A DNA stretch of 64,000 nt from Ostrinia nubilalis (Eukaryota > Arthropoda > Insecta > Lepidoptera > Crambidae): positions 4,216,001-4,280,000 of the forward strand of contig NC_087118.1 in NCBI RefSeq assembly GCF_963855985.1, in the 5' to 3' direction. Both the position numbers and the translations under genes were made by a program. The notes beneath the pieces were generated by a model. It was given only the letters and a program-made list of their open reading frames with translations. It was not told where the DNA came from and made no database searches. Each line of letters begins with the position of its first letter. Within the stretch, counting starts at the first letter, position 1. Of the stretch, positions 20,392-33,117 are shown one piece after another.

Positions 20392-20482
20392 TGTGGTATA
20401 TTTACATTGTTTTATATTTGAATGTGTGCGGGTATCGGAATAATAAATCAGTGCTTAACCAACTTGGGCGTGTTTTACTTCA
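20392..20482 (+). repeat. 3' LTR of the gypsy element
   Basis: It differs at one base from 1842-1932 and is followed by the duplicated TGTAC (20483-20487). Confidence 0.9.
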
Positions 20483-20735
20483 TGTACAGTCGAATAGATT
20501 GATTATCTATCAATATCTTTCATTTATTTTACAGATATGCCCTTTGCCTACATATCCTAGCCCTTTTCTCTCTTCAATTGGCGTAATACATGGTAAAGTT
20601 ACTTTTACGGAGGATTGAGCACTACTGGTACTCCATGATGGTTCTGCAGGCTCAGATCTAGCCAAATCATTGGATTGCTGGCATAAAATAAAGTCATTTC
20701 ATACTACTTCCTTCTTTTGGTCTAAATGGCGCAGA

Positions 20736-20945
20736 AGATTTTTTTTTTTTTTTTTTTTTTATGTGATAGGAGGCAAACGAGCAGACGGATCACCTGATGG
20801 TAAGCAATTGCCGTCGCCCATGTACACCCGCAACATCAGTGAAGTCACAAGTGCGCTGCCAACCTTTTAAATCCCATTCCCCCCCAATTGGGCCTCCGGT
20901 ATCCTCACTCACTCGGCGAAACACAGCGCAAGCGCTGCTTCACGC
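20736..20945 (-). mobile_element. Lepidopteran SINE-like repeat
   Basis: On the minus strand it ends in a poly-A (the T run at 20740-20760), preceded by a conserved block (GGCAAACGAGCAGACGG and CACCTGATGGTAAGC on the plus strand) that I know as a very common lepidopteran dispersed repeat. The exact 5' end and any target duplication are not clear. It could also be the 3' end of a LINE. Confidence 0.65.
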
Positions 20946-22807
20946 CGGTTTTTTGTGAGATAGCATTCGCCTGGATTTTTTTTATGTCTGAGTAATTTTC
21001 ATCACATAATAAGCATAAGATAATGTTTTCTGATAATTAAACTGCTACATCAAAGAGTTAAATTGAAAAATGACTATTATTTGAATTAAATATTAAAAAA
21101 AACAATAGGCACGAGCGTGCCGTTTTTTCCCTTTAAAAATGAATTTAAACCGAACTGCTACGATAGTGCGTATTACATTTCAGTTAGTTTTATGTAAGCA
21201 ATACTATAAATTATTTTAATGGTTTTTCATTTATTTATTAAAATACAATATTTACTTTATAATTAATAACATTTTAACAACAATACTAGCAAAATACTAT
21301 TTTTTTATATACGTACCTCTCCGGGAGTTCGCGCCGAAAAATTCTGACATCTTTCACAATCGCTGTCCGGCGACCAACTGCCCGCAAGAGGGTCCTATAT
21401 TTTTTTATAAAAAGTATCATAATACGCACGATCGCCGCGTACCGATTTCGTTCCGAAAAACAAAATTTTGCCAAGCAAATTTTTATTTTAAGTCAATGCG
21501 CACGCTTATTTAAGTCAGGTCTGAAAGGGGTATAGTTTGTAGTGACCGATTTACAAAGGGACATTCCAAAATATACACGAGCAGTTTCCTATGGGTGCGT
21601 TCTGGCCATGTATAGAACGGAAAGACGCTTCGCCGTTGGGAAGAGGCTGGGACTCTTGATTCCCACCACAGGCAGCATTATCAAAGAGCCACAACAGAAG
21701 AGGAGGATGCTGCCATCGTCGCTTCACACTCGGCAGATCCGTTTTTGAGCACAAGAACAACCTCATCTAATTATAGTGTGAGATTTTTTTATCTTAATAA
21801 TTAAAAATCTTTGACTATAAAGTGTCCCCACATTTCCCCCACCACAGCTCCCACACACACATTCAACTGTGTAAAAACAAAGCGACTGAGAGTCTACGAC
21901 AACATGTGCAACCGGCTTAAAAGTGCTGTGATTGGCCAGAAGGCATGCCTTATGGCCAATCAATGGCCGCGTGACGTGACGCACACTTTGAAAACGCTAG
22001 TGAGAGAACAAAGATAAAATGGAGTCGACAAGATATCGATACTTTAAATCGCTAGGGGGCAAGGCTCGAAACTGATTTCACAAAATGCTTATGTATGAAA
22101 ACCTTTTTATTATTATACGTTATTATTAACTATTATCACGCATTTACTTTTTAATTATGGCGATCTGTGTACCGCATATGTTTATCAAAAATAATGCCTA
22201 TATTAGGCTTTCAACTAGCTCTTATAGTAATTACATAGTTGACAGTTACTAATTACTTCTACTGTTATTATTTTTTTTTGTAAAATCTTATAATCGCAAG
22301 TAACACATCATTTTTTTTATTTTAAATTACAAAATAGAAAATTATAATTTACTTCTATTTATCGATAATAGGAAACCGCATTAGAACACGAGCACGGCAC
22401 CATGTTACGACCGGCACATGCGGCCGTACTGTGTATTTTCACACGACAGTGGATATCGGATGAAATTAAATACATTGCGCAGTAGTTGAGCATGACATAA
22501 AGTGGTTGCTAACTAAATCGTCAATGTACAAGTGTGTTAGAATTTTTATCACCACTGATTTCGATATCGCAGTAACTGTTACGGCACTGAATTCGTTCGT
22601 AAAAATGTTTAGTTTTTTTTATTTATAAGCAAAATACCAATGTCACACAACATTAACTATAATAATAAAGAAATCGCAGTAAGGAACCATAGACTTGGCA
22701 CGACTTTGTCTAGATTTCATTACTTTTTAGAGATAAACAAGCAGCTCCATCGAGACTTGGCTAGTTTTTTACAGAATGTTTTTGGTGGGATAGATGTTAC
22801 TTGTTCT
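20946..22807. other. AT-rich DNA without a recognised gene
   Basis: Short frames occur, but none has a recognisable domain or good start context. A moderately GC-richer stretch at 21540-22020 resembles no family I know. The stretch 20483-20735 before the SINE-like repeat is likewise uninformative. Confidence 0.5.
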
Positions 22808-22966
22808 CTATTTATCAGATAACTTTCTATTCACACCTATTTTTTGTAATTTATTTATAAGGATATCATGAACCACGCAATCGAATGCCTTAGACATGTC
22901 TAGGAAAAGTCCTATACATTTAGTTTTAGTATTTAGCGATTCCCATATGTCAATTAGTATATTGTA
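22808..22966 (-). pseudogene. LINE A RT fragment (finger/palm part)
   Basis: The minus strand encodes an RT block with LFLDMSKAFDCVVHDILINK, the first catalytic Asp region of a Jockey/CR1-group LINE. It continues the frame of 30746-30991 if the 7.8-kb element between them is removed together with one TA. Homology fades after about 22815, so the YADD region and 3' end of this LINE are missing. Confidence 0.8.
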
Positions 22967-23751
22967 TACAGGGTGTTTCTTGTAAGGTGTCAAGCCGAAG
23001 GCAGGTGATAGGTGAGGACTAGACCTATCGATTTCACCCCCATGTATGTTTTACGATTTTTCTTAGTTTAGAAGTTATCGTTAATTGTGATTTTTTCAAA
23101 TTTCATGACCTAGTGGCTTAATTTTTTTTTTTATCTTTTTATTGGGTTGACTTTTCTCAGATTTATTTTTTTTGACAGATTCCCTATTAGTTGCAGATAT
23201 TTGAAAAAAATAATCATCTTCCTATCTTTGATGCAAGATACAAAATTTTTGCTAGAAACATTAAAAATATGCTTTTAGCAGAACATTCTAAAATTGTCAA
23301 TTGAAATGTATGAGAAAAAAAAAGAATTTCCATAGGTCCAAAATAATTTTAAAAACTGCGCAGTTTTCTAAACTTTCATAATAACACAAAAAAACATGTA
23401 CTTAATAGGCCATTATTTTCTGTAATCGCTCCACTACAGTGGTAAGTCGGAGATTCCGTTACATGTTTTTGACTTTCTTAGGACTAAGTAATATTTGCAA
23501 TCCCCTAAGTTTACGTTATGTAGAACACATTTAGAGACAATAACTGAAAAGATTTTTTATCCACAACGTGGAAGCTCTTGCTCTTCATGTAGTATACAAA
23601 AGGGAATATGAAAATTTTGATGACAAACCATATTAGAATGCAAGAAGCTTTTGTAAATTTACGAATAATTGTTTTGCGTCGTTGTCGAATGTGCATTCAG
23701 GTCAGTGACGGACATTTTGAACATTTACTTTAAATTAAATCATTACATTAA

Positions 23752-23874
<123 letters not shown>

Positions 23875-24135
23875 CTTTCCTTTCACACTCTAATAGGTAG
23901 GTATATCAAATTTAATCGTAAAGTAATAATAATAATAATAATAAAGTTTAATAATAAAGTTTATTTCGGTAACTTTTACACATTTTTCATTACAAGTATT
24001 TGGGGCTTCCCATTAAGCAACCAGTTTTGCTTGTGTTAGGAAGCTCCGCTCTTCTATGTATAGTAAAATTACAAAAATAAATGATACTATTAGCAAAAGC
24101 GTTAGTGCCATAACTAATATGAAACAATTTTGAGT

Positions 24136-24299
<164 letters not shown>

Positions 24300-24335
24300 C
24301 TGGTACCCTATAATATTTTTAAAATTAAAGTATCT

Positions 24336-27300
24336 TTAACCTATCATCAGAGATTCTGTTTCATCATAATTTTTTAACTTTAACCATTCAGTTACAATAT
24401 GTTTGCACTTGACATAAGATAACGGGTAAATATTAAGTTCCCTATTCACTTTATTATACAGTGTGTCCGGGCATGTAGTGATCAAACTTTAAGGGCGTAA
24501 TCTATGGACAATTGTATCGGTGAAAATACTTTAAATTTGGGGCTTGACCTATTTCTCGCATATTTACAAGGATTTAAGTTTTTAATTTTAAGTTTTTACC
24601 TCTTCCTTCAAAAACAAGTGATAGCGTGGGTAGTTTAACATTAATAAGCAAAAATTTTATATCATGCGATAGCCAATAAAATTATCTATTAGTAGAAGTA
24701 GAAAACAGATACAAGTTTCATACATTTTAAGGGTGTAAGAATGGATTTAATTAGAAATAAACATGATTTTTTTCACATCTTTTTCAGTTATTTCCCAACA
24801 CAAGAAAAACCAGGTCGTTAAGGTATGTTTTATTTGCATTTTATTATTAGTATTTGAGCTATTCTACAAAACGAATGTAAATTTTTTAGTCTACGTCTAT
24901 TAGTTTCGACGTAATTGTTGAACAAAGATACCCCTTCCCAACGGTTTCCATAGCGCACGCGACATGCGAAAATGCACTGCCTGAAAGAATCACACAACCT
25001 ATTCCGATTACTATGGAAACCGCTGGGAAGGGGTATCTTTGTTCAACAATTACGTCGAAACTAATAGACGTAGACTAATAAATTTACATTCGTTTTGTAG
25101 AACAGCTCAAATACTAATAATACAATGCAAATAAAACATACCTTAACGACCTGGTTTTTCTTGTGTTGGGAAATAACTGAAAAAGATGTGAAAAAAATCA
25201 TGTTTATTTCTAATTAAATCCATTCTTACTCCCTTAAAATGTATGAAACTTGTGTCTGTTTTCTACTTTTACTAGTAGATAATTTTATTGGCTATCGCAT
25301 GATATAAAATATTTGCTTATTAATGTTAAGTTACCCACGCTATCACTTGTTTTTGAAGGAAGCGGTGAAAACTTAAAATTAAAAACTTAAATCCTTGTAA
25401 ATATGCGAGAAATGGGTCAAGCCCCAAATTTAAAGTATTTTCATCGATAAAATTGTCCATAGATTACGCCCTTAAAGTTTGATCACTACATGCCCGGACA
25501 CACTGTATAGAATAGCGGCTCTATTACCAAATTGCCTTTCAGCAAAAACAGACTTTATTTTTAGTTTTGTAGCGACGTTATATGTCCTTCTAGAATTATT
25601 CCCAATAGGTATGTAAGGAAGCGTTTTATGCATCCTCAGGATAGCATTCAAAATGTATAATTTCCTAACAGTTAGGATTTCCGTACTAGAGTAGAGCAGC
25701 TCTGTTGCAAACCTTCGCGGCTTAAAGAATATGACCTTCAGTAGTGCTCTTTGGGCTCTTTCCAAATCAATAAACCGAGTTTTATTTGCCCCGCCCCACA
25801 CAGGTAGGCAGTACGCAATAACTGATTGGGCCAGAGAAGTGTAAGTTTGTCGTAGAAGACGTTCAGAGGCTACATACCGCAGCGTCCTGAAAGTCCAGAT
25901 CAGCTTCCTAATTCTGCTCATAATCAATTCAATATGACCGTGCCACGACAAACGCTGATCAACGGTGACGCCCAGGTATTTTACCGTGGTCACCTTTTGC
26001 AGCTTAGTACAGGAGCAGCATGTATCAGTGCTTTTATCGCATTGGTGGATGCAAATTTTAAAGTTAGAAGTAGGTTGGCTGCTACTGTATTTACTAAAAC
26101 AGATGTAATTTGTCTTTTGGACATTTAGTGTCAAAAGATGAGCGTTTAGCCAGACAGCAATGCGAGACAGACCCGCTTCAGCTTGTTGCTCTAGTATTTC
26201 CCAGTTTCCAGCTGCAAAGACAATAGCTGTATCATCAGCGTATGAAAAAATGCTACCACCATCAATCTGCATGTTACATAAGCCATTTATGTATGCTAAA
26301 AACAAGGTAGGGCCAAGTACGCTACCCTGTGGTACCCCATAATCTACGGTACATTCAGAGCTTAGCTCATTCCCCACCCCAACACGCGAAACACGGTCGC
26401 AAAGGTAGCTTTCAAGTAGTTTGAGCGGTGTTCCTCTAATGCCCATGTACTGAAGATTGCGCACCAGAATGGGTATAGAAACTGTATCGAAGGCTTTTTT
26501 CAAGTCGAGGAACACAGCTAAACACTTATTACCAGCGTCTACGTTTTCAACAATTAGAGATGTCAAAGCCAAAACCGCATCCTCGGTAGACAGGTTTTTG
26601 CGGAAGCCGTACTGCGAGTCGGAGAGAAGTCTGAACTTAGTGAAGAACACAATGAGTCGCGTGTTTATTAACTTTTCAAGTATCTTCGCCACCACTGTTA
26701 TCACAGATATAGGTCGATAATTAGATGGATCCATCTTTTCACCACTCTTATGCACAGGTGTTATGATTGTCTGCTTAAGCTGGGCTGGGAAAACACCAAG
26801 CTCAAAACATTGATTTGTCAGATGTACCAGGATAGGCACAATCTCTTTATGTGCAAGTTTTAAGAAAAATGTAGGAGTTTTGTCCCAACCCGAGGCACTA
26901 TCAGTTTTCATGGTCATAAGAGTAGAGTAAACCTCTTTATGATCAGTTTTCGAAAGTACAAAAGATGAAACGGGAGACAGAAAACCATCCTCACCCATAA
27001 TATGGGATGTTGTTTTGCTAGTGTCAATGCTTTCCGCCAACTTTCTCCCAACAGTAGCAAAAAATACGTTCACTTTATTTAACGACTCACGAGGTGAGTC
27101 TGCTATTTTAAGTAGTTCCGAATTTTGAGCTTTGGGGGGTTTACGCTGTGTTATACTATTTATAGCAGACCAAAGTTTTCTGGGGTTTTTAACCGCGTTT
27201 TCAAGTTGCTTTTTATCATAGTTACGCTTTAAGGTTCTAATCATATTTGTGCAAAAATTGCGATATCGTTTGTACGTAATTTTAAGCGTTTGGTTATCAG

Positions 27301-28252
27301 GATCTATTTTTAATTTATTTTGCATGGCATTTCTATTTCTAATGCAACGGAGGGCACCCGGAGTCATCCAGGCCTTGATTATGCGCTCTTTGCAGGGGAT
27401 TACGATTGTTTTGGTATTTAATCTTAGGGTTTTTTGTAAAGTACTGATTAAAAACTGTGTTATAAGGTTCGGATCAGAGAGGGTCAACAATTCATTAAAG
27501 TTATTACTTTTAAGACATTCCAATGCTTTTCTGTAGTTTACTATTTGTTTGGATTTTATATTTTTATTACAATGCACAACTCCTGGGTTAGCTAATTTTA
27601 AGAAAATCATTGAGTGGTCAGTTATAGTAGCGTCTAGAACAGCAATAGTTGCAGCTTTGTTAGGCATATCTAGTTTTATCATAAAGTGATCAATGCAACT
27701 TTCACCTCTAGTCGGCAATATATGTCCTGGGAGCATACCATGAGTAGCTAACATATTTAAGTAGTTAGTTCTATTAGTGCGAACCTGTGATGTTTCGTCA
27801 GGCTTAAATATTAAATTTATATTAATATCACCAGTCAGAATTATATTTTTATATTTACCAATAGTATTTAAGTATTGGTTTAAGGAATCCGTAAAGTCAT
27901 CAGTATTTTTAATAGATGGGGAGCGATATAAACCTATTATAATTATATCATTAATACTTATTTGTAGACCAGATGCATGCGTCAAGTATAATTCTTTTAC
28001 AGTACATTTGTGCACATCTTTAATATAGGCAACGACGCCATCAGCCATATTCATATGTTTAGTTGTGTGAAACGACAAATAGTTTTCAATTTGAGGTATA
28101 TTTTTGCTTAAGTCTATTCTGCATTCACTTAATATGATAATATCTGGTTGCACACTAAAGTTGCACAAGTTTAACTGCAAGTCATACAAGTTCGTATAGA
28201 CACTACGTATATTTTGGGAGAGTAATGTGAGATCAGATGCCTGCATTGTCAT
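24336..28252 (-). pseudogene. LINE B ORF2: endonuclease and reverse transcriptase, split by E2
   Basis: From ATG 28252 the frame is open for about 915 codons. An APE-type endonuclease comes first (LSQNIRSV, LSECRI, TGDININL, then TDH at about residue 217). The RT follows, with FLDLKKAFDTV, GVPQGSVLGP and the catalytic SYADDTAIVF near residue 660. The C-terminal region runs to NRAAILY at 25506. E2 then interrupts, and the last 40 codons follow at 24336-24456, ending in TAA. The protein nicks target DNA and reverse-transcribes the element RNA in known LINEs. Apart from E2 I see no stop or frameshift, so the insertion is young. Confidence 0.88.
24459..25505. mobile_element. Near-palindromic foldback element E2 (CAGTGTGTCC ends, TA target)
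   Basis: Arms of almost 500 bp (24459-24955 and about 25015-25505) are nearly perfect inverted copies around a 60-bp centre. It has TATA at both flanks, and the codons of LINE B ORF2 continue in frame across it only if TA is counted as the duplication. It encodes nothing. The last eleven or so codons of the long LINE frame at 25472 come from this element. Confidence 0.9.
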
Positions 28253-28653
28253 AACAGATGAGAAATCATTAATAGGACATTTAAATGACTGCTATGTCTG
28301 TGCTGTCTATGCCATTTATGTATGTTAAACAGTTATCCATTAGAAATGTAAAGATTAAAAGTTGTTGCTAGCAATATTGATAGAGTTTGTATATTTTTGA
28401 TTTTGATCGAGCAGAATAAGAAAATACATTGGTAAGTACGTAACTGAAAACCAGATTTGCATGTGAGATTAGTAGTGCTGGGGAATATTGTGGTAGGGTG
28501 TGTAGTTTTAGGTGTGTACGTATCTGATAGAATAAGTGTGTATTGTGTTTGTGTAGTTTTTGAAACAATGTGTGATGACATTTTTAGCAAAGTGTACTTA
28601 AATACTAAATTACATATACGAATGAGGAAATACAGACTGCCAATTTTGCCTAG

Positions 28654-29581
28654 TCAGCTTAATTGCATTAAGTTGTGTGCCTGGGACTCACTTCTAACCA
28701 GAATTACTGTTGAATTCTCTTCTTTGCGCAGATAAACGCGCCCATAGGAGGTCCAGCAGAATCTGTAATTTTTCGATTTGGCGACGTCACGAGCGAGGAA
28801 ATAAAGTCGTGCTCCCTTTGCAGTCAGCTGTTCGGAAATGAAAACAGGGTTTTCCTCATTTTTAGCAGCTCCTAGATGCTTAGCTCGCAGTTTTTCCTTG
28901 TTCTTAATATTGAAAACCTTGGTCATTTTCAAAATATCCGTTTTTAACATTGTAGATGATAACTCTACTATGATTGGAGTGTTTTCGTTCTTGTCATTTC
29001 TCTTTCCTGGTATTCTGTAAATATCTCTGATACTTTCCCTGCTAACATCGCAATTTATAGATTTACCAAGACTCGTCACCATGCTTACCAAGTTTTCTTT
29101 CGACTCTTTAGGTATTCTTGGCATATTTTTTATTTCCAGATTGGTTTTACGATTAGCACGTTGTAAATCCTCTATTTTGTCCTCCAATATTGCTATATAC
29201 TCTCGGTCTTTGTTTGATCGTATCTCTAGTTGCTCTATTTTTTTTTGTCAGTTCTTCATTTTGAGATGTTAAAAAAGCCATGGAATTTTCAATATTTATA
29301 TTTGTTTTCTGAATTTCCGCCAATGTTGAGGAGATTTTGTTTAACTGGTTGTTTTGGTTTCTAATCATTGCGAGCATCTCTTGCCTAAATGCATCCATTT
29401 CCTCAGACAAATTACCAAATCCTTTTCTTCTGATGAATCGCTGAGACACCAAGCGGCTGGTCGGCGTTGTGTCCAGACCAGGTCTGCCCGCGAGGTTCAC
29501 ATCGGTGTCCGATAGGGATTTGTCCATTAAGCCCTCCATGTCAATATTATAAGTTAGCACAATAGACTTGAGCAATAGCAA
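28654..29581 (-). pseudogene. LINE B ORF1 (coiled coil plus FP_C-like domain)
   Basis: The minus strand encodes an N-terminal segment with a predicted coiled coil (heptad-like EEMDAFRQEMLAMIRNQNNQ) up to about 29190. In another frame it continues with DLQRANRKTNLEIKNMPRIP and a C-terminal block FCWTSYGRVYLRKEENS. This resembles the domain shared by LINE ORF1 proteins and the baculovirus FP protein, thought to bind nucleic acid. A frameshift lies in the T run near 29240. It pairs with ORF2 downstream. Confidence 0.8.
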
Positions 29582-29741
29582 TCGAAACGTTTACCGTAGT
29601 AGGCTCGCAGCAGATGTTGTCCGTAGCAATGTCGTAGCACATACGCGCGTATCAAATTTCGTAGTATGTGTAAGCTCGTAGCAATTGCCGATTCTCGTAG
29701 CACTCCAAACAGGTATGCAAATTTCGTCCGGGCGGCTCACT

Positions 29742-29814
29742 GTGCTCGTAGCTCAGTTGGATCAATCGCAGGCCAAGCTTCCAGCGCGCCCCAAGTTCGA
29801 ATCCAGCGGGCACC
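29742..29814 (+). other. tRNA-like sequence, probably a SINE head or tRNA pseudogene
   Basis: A 73-nt stretch has a good A box (TAGCTCAGTTGG), a B-box-like AGTTCGAATCC, and 7-bp acceptor-stem complementarity (GTGCTCG with CGGGCAC, one G-T pair). The D, anticodon and T stems do not pair well, so I do not call a functional tRNA. A second A-box-like TGGTCTAGTGGT lies at about 30015. Both sit in the right half of E1, just outside LINE B. Confidence 0.5.
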
Positions 29815-30745
29815 AAAAATTTATTAAGTTTATTGACTCACTTGGCCGTACTCCGCGACGCAAGGGGGCTCCGGAGACCGAAGGCGAAGCCCTACTCGAA
29901 AGCCGCTGATGGGGCGAAGCCCGGCCACAGTGTCACAAGAATACTCCGAGCACCGCGACACGTCCACTCAGTATCAATGCCAAGAGCGAAGCGTAGAAAG
30001 TAACAATCACCACTGTGGTCTAGTGGTAAGACTACCTATTTAGGACAGCCAATTCCTCTGTGGTTTAGGATTCCGGGTGAAGCTCGCTGATCATCCAGCA
30101 GTTTCCAACTTTCCATCAGGTCAGATGAAGGGCAAGAGCTTCCTCGTTGTGGATAAAAAATGTTCTGTTCAGTTATTGTCTCTAAACGTGTTCTACGTAA
30201 CGTACACTTAGAGGATTGCAAATATTAGTTAGTCCTAAGAAAGTCAAAAACATGTAACGGAATATCCGACTTACTACTTTAGTAGAGCGATTACAGAAAA
30301 TAATGGCCTGTTAAGTACATGTTTTTTTGTGTTATTATGAAAGTTCAGAAAACTGCGCAGTTTTTAAAATTATATTGGACCTATGGAAATTCTTTTTTTT
30401 CTGATACATTTCAGTTGAAAATTTTAGAATGTTTCTGCTAAAAGCATATTTTTTATGTTTCTAGCAAAAATTTTGTATCTTGCATCAAAGATAGGAAGGT
30501 GATTATTTTTTTCAAATATCTGCAACTAATAGGGAATCTGTCAAAAAATCTGAGAAAAGTCAACCCAAAAAAAAGATTAAAAAAAAAATTAAGCCACTAG
30601 GTCATGAAATTTGAAAAAATCACAAAATTAACGATAACTTCTAAACTACGAAAAATCGTAGAACATACATGGGGGTGAAATCGATAGGTCTAGTCCTCAC
30701 CTATCACCTGCCTTCGGCTTGACACCTTACAAGAAACACCCTGTA

Positions 30746-30991
30746 TAGCAAGTGTTGTGTTTTTTTTCTTCTGAAAGCCAAATTGATTTTTATGTAAAAC
30801 TTTGTATTTGTCAAGAAATGATGAAAGTCTGTTATAAATAACTTTTTCAAAAATTTTTGAGAAACAAGACAGCAATGAGATAGGTCGGTAATCCTTAATA
30901 TTACTTCTACAGCCTTTTTTAAATAAATGTTTGATTTTTGCTTTTTTTAATTCATTAGGAAATGTACCAGTCACAATCATTTGATTTATTA
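30746..30991 (-). pseudogene. LINE A RT N-terminal fragment
   Basis: Encodes the RT region DYRPISLLSCFSKIFEKVIY and QFGFQKKKNTTLA, between E3 on one side and E1 on the other. The upstream LINE A sequence resumes at 31682 and the downstream part at 22966. Confidence 0.85.
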
Positions 30992-30993
30992 TA

Positions 30994-31679
30994 CAGGGTG
31001 GAAACGATAAGTGATCTCATTCGATTATTTCTAAGCTATATAAGATGTCGAAAAACTGGTTACTAATCCTGAAAGTGCTTCACAAGCTCTATCCAATGGT
31101 ACCAATATTAGGTTACAGAATTAACTGGATCTATCCGAAAATTGTATGTTTTCAGCCTCCATACTAAATGTATGCCAGCCAAACGATAATAGAAGTATTA
31201 ATTTTTTTTATTAAATAATAATTTTAATAAACACTTAAAATGAACTCGTAAATTGCATTCTTATTTAAAATTATTCTTGGAAAATATTGGTTTTAGGCTT
31301 TACTTGCTATAATATTAACAAGACAGGAGTGCCATGACTGTGGCTGTACTAAATGTATGGAAGCTGGAAACATTGAATTTTCGAATGGATCCAGTTTGTT
31401 TTGTAACCTATTATTGGTACCGTTGGATAGAGCTCGTGAAGCACTTTCAGGGTCAGTAACCAGTTTTTAAATATCTTGTATAGTTTTTAATATTATGTGG
31501 TTTTACTAAATGTATGGAAGCTGGAAACATTGAATTTTCGAATGGATCCAGTTTGTTTTGTAACCTATTGGTACCGTTTGAAAGAACTTGTGAAGCACTT
31601 TCAGAATCAGTAATCAGTTTTTCGATATCTTGTATAGTTTAGAAATAATCGAGTGAGATCACTTAACGTTTCCACCCTG
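30994..31679. mobile_element. 686-bp TIR element E3 (CAGGGTGGAAACG ends, TA target) in LINE A
   Basis: Inverted ends of CAGGGTGGAAACG followed by a diverged long inverted repeat. A block of about 120 bp around TGTATGGAAGCTGGAAACATTG is present twice in direct orientation (31349-31470 and 31505-31622) and again inverted in the left arm. Flanks are TATA, and the LINE A codons join in frame if TA is the duplication. No coding capacity. A related fragment lies at 63754-63845. Confidence 0.88.
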
Positions 31680-31681
31680 TA

Positions 31682-33108
31682 TAAACAAGAGGTTTTTTTA
31701 TTAATTCGAAAGATGTTTTTATCACTTGCATAGGGATATTATCATAACCACAACTTTTTTTGTTCTTGAATCCGAAAATAATTTTCTTTAATTCATCTGA
31801 GTCTACTGGCGTCAGATAAATACTGGTTGGACACGAAATAGAATAGTTTGGATTCACTCGTTGTTTGGATGGGAACATTTGAGGTATTAAAATAGTTGTT
31901 AAACGACTCAGCTATAATATCGGCATTAGTGACAGTAGTATTTCCAACATTAATACTCTGAACAGTGCTTTTAAAGTTATTTTGTAATGTAGTTTGTTTT
32001 TAATTAATTCCCATGTGGCTTTATTTTTATTATTGCTGGCGTTAATGAATGAAATATTTGTTTTTCTCTTTGCTAGTCTCGTAACAGATTTCAATATTTT
32101 ACAGTATTTCCTATAATATGCAATTAGGTCTGTTTGCTTGTTACTTATTATTTTCCGATGCAGTTTATTTTTGAATTTACATGATCGATATAAACTTTTA
32201 GTTAGCCAGTTTGATTTTTTTCTATAAGTAACTCTAACTCTTTCTATTGGAACACACAGATCGTAAAATAATTGAAATAGGCCAGCAAAAGAGTCAAATG
32301 CTAAGTTGACATCACTATGAGAGTAAATTTCAGAAAAATTTAATTGACTAAGGTAATGTATAAAAATATCCAAATGCTTATCAATGCTTCGCCTATAAAC
32401 ATACCAATACTTGACAATATAACCTCTACTGCAAGGAACATTTATAATTTGAGCTGAGTGATCAGATAAACCGAGATGCAAAACTCTAGATGTATATTTT
32501 TTAAATTTTGTTATAATGTTGTCTATACATGTTTCCGATCTAAGAGTCACTCTAGTCGGTTCATTTATTACTAATTTTAGGTTGTACTTTCTTATCGTGT
32601 TTCTAAATAATGTACATCTCTGTGAATCTGTAAGAACATTAACATTGAAATCGCCGACTATGATTACTTTTCTGCTTATAAACCGCGAACGAATAGTAAT
32701 TTTGTGTAATAGTAAATCGAGTGTTTTCAAGAATAAATCAAAATTTGAATCAGGGGTCCTATAAACACATACAATAACATAATTTAGTCCCGGTAATAGT
32801 ATACCGCAACATTCAAAAGTTTTATCCATACATAATGAGTCTATACATTTCAGCATTGCAAACTCCATACTATTTTTAATATAAATACATACACCTCCCC
32901 TGGACTTTCTTCTACAGTAAGAGTTTGCAATTTTAAAACCTGGTATTTGAAGGACTTTCACATCTTGATCTCTAAGAAAAGTTTCACTAATGCACATAAT
33001 GTCAATTTTTTCTACCGTTAACATGAACTCAATTTGATTTAATTTAGATCTAATGCCTTGTATATTTTGATGGAAAATATTGAGACCGTTTTGTACACTT
33101 TCATTCAA
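31682..33108 (-). pseudogene. LINE A ORF2 N-terminus: APE endonuclease and linker
   Basis: ATG 33108 opens a 398-codon frame with an APE-type endonuclease: NIFHQNIQGIRSK, ISETFL, VGDFNVNV, then LSDHSAQI with the SDH motif. A linker with several Tyr/Lys-rich helices follows. A frameshift between about 31912 and 31880 moves to the frame that carries SCGYDNIPMQVIK and reaches E3. The family belongs to the Jockey/CR1 group by motif style. I cannot give the clade. Confidence 0.85.
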
Positions 33109-33117
33109 TAAAATTCA

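Larger units (their letters stand above)
1842..20482 (+). mobile_element. mag-like Ty3/gypsy retrotransposon, full span with nested insertions
   Basis: Two 91-bp direct repeats (1842-1932 and 20392-20482) begin TG and end CA, differ at one base, and are flanked by the 5-bp duplication TGTAC (1837-1841 and 20483-20487). A primer-binding-like site follows the left LTR and a purine tract precedes the right one. Between them the gag, protease, RT, RNase H and integrase of one gypsy element appear in order, in pieces separated by seven other elements. Subtracting the insertions leaves about 4.5 kb. Very short LTRs and this size are known for the mag lineage, first described in Bombyx, so I assign it there by inference. 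The element is dead: it is interrupted and has two in-frame stops in pol. Confidence 0.9.

Noticed and set aside
21286..22017. Several short frames as candidate genes
   Set aside because: Opposing overlapping frames of 60-73 codons without domains, coding bias or start context.
25472..25505. Natural C-terminus of LINE B ORF2
   Set aside because: The last codons are read from the end of E2. The real C-terminus is found at 24336-24456.
29742..29814. Functional tRNA gene
   Set aside because: The acceptor stem and A box look good, but the D, anticodon and T stems do not pair, so I call it tRNA-like only.
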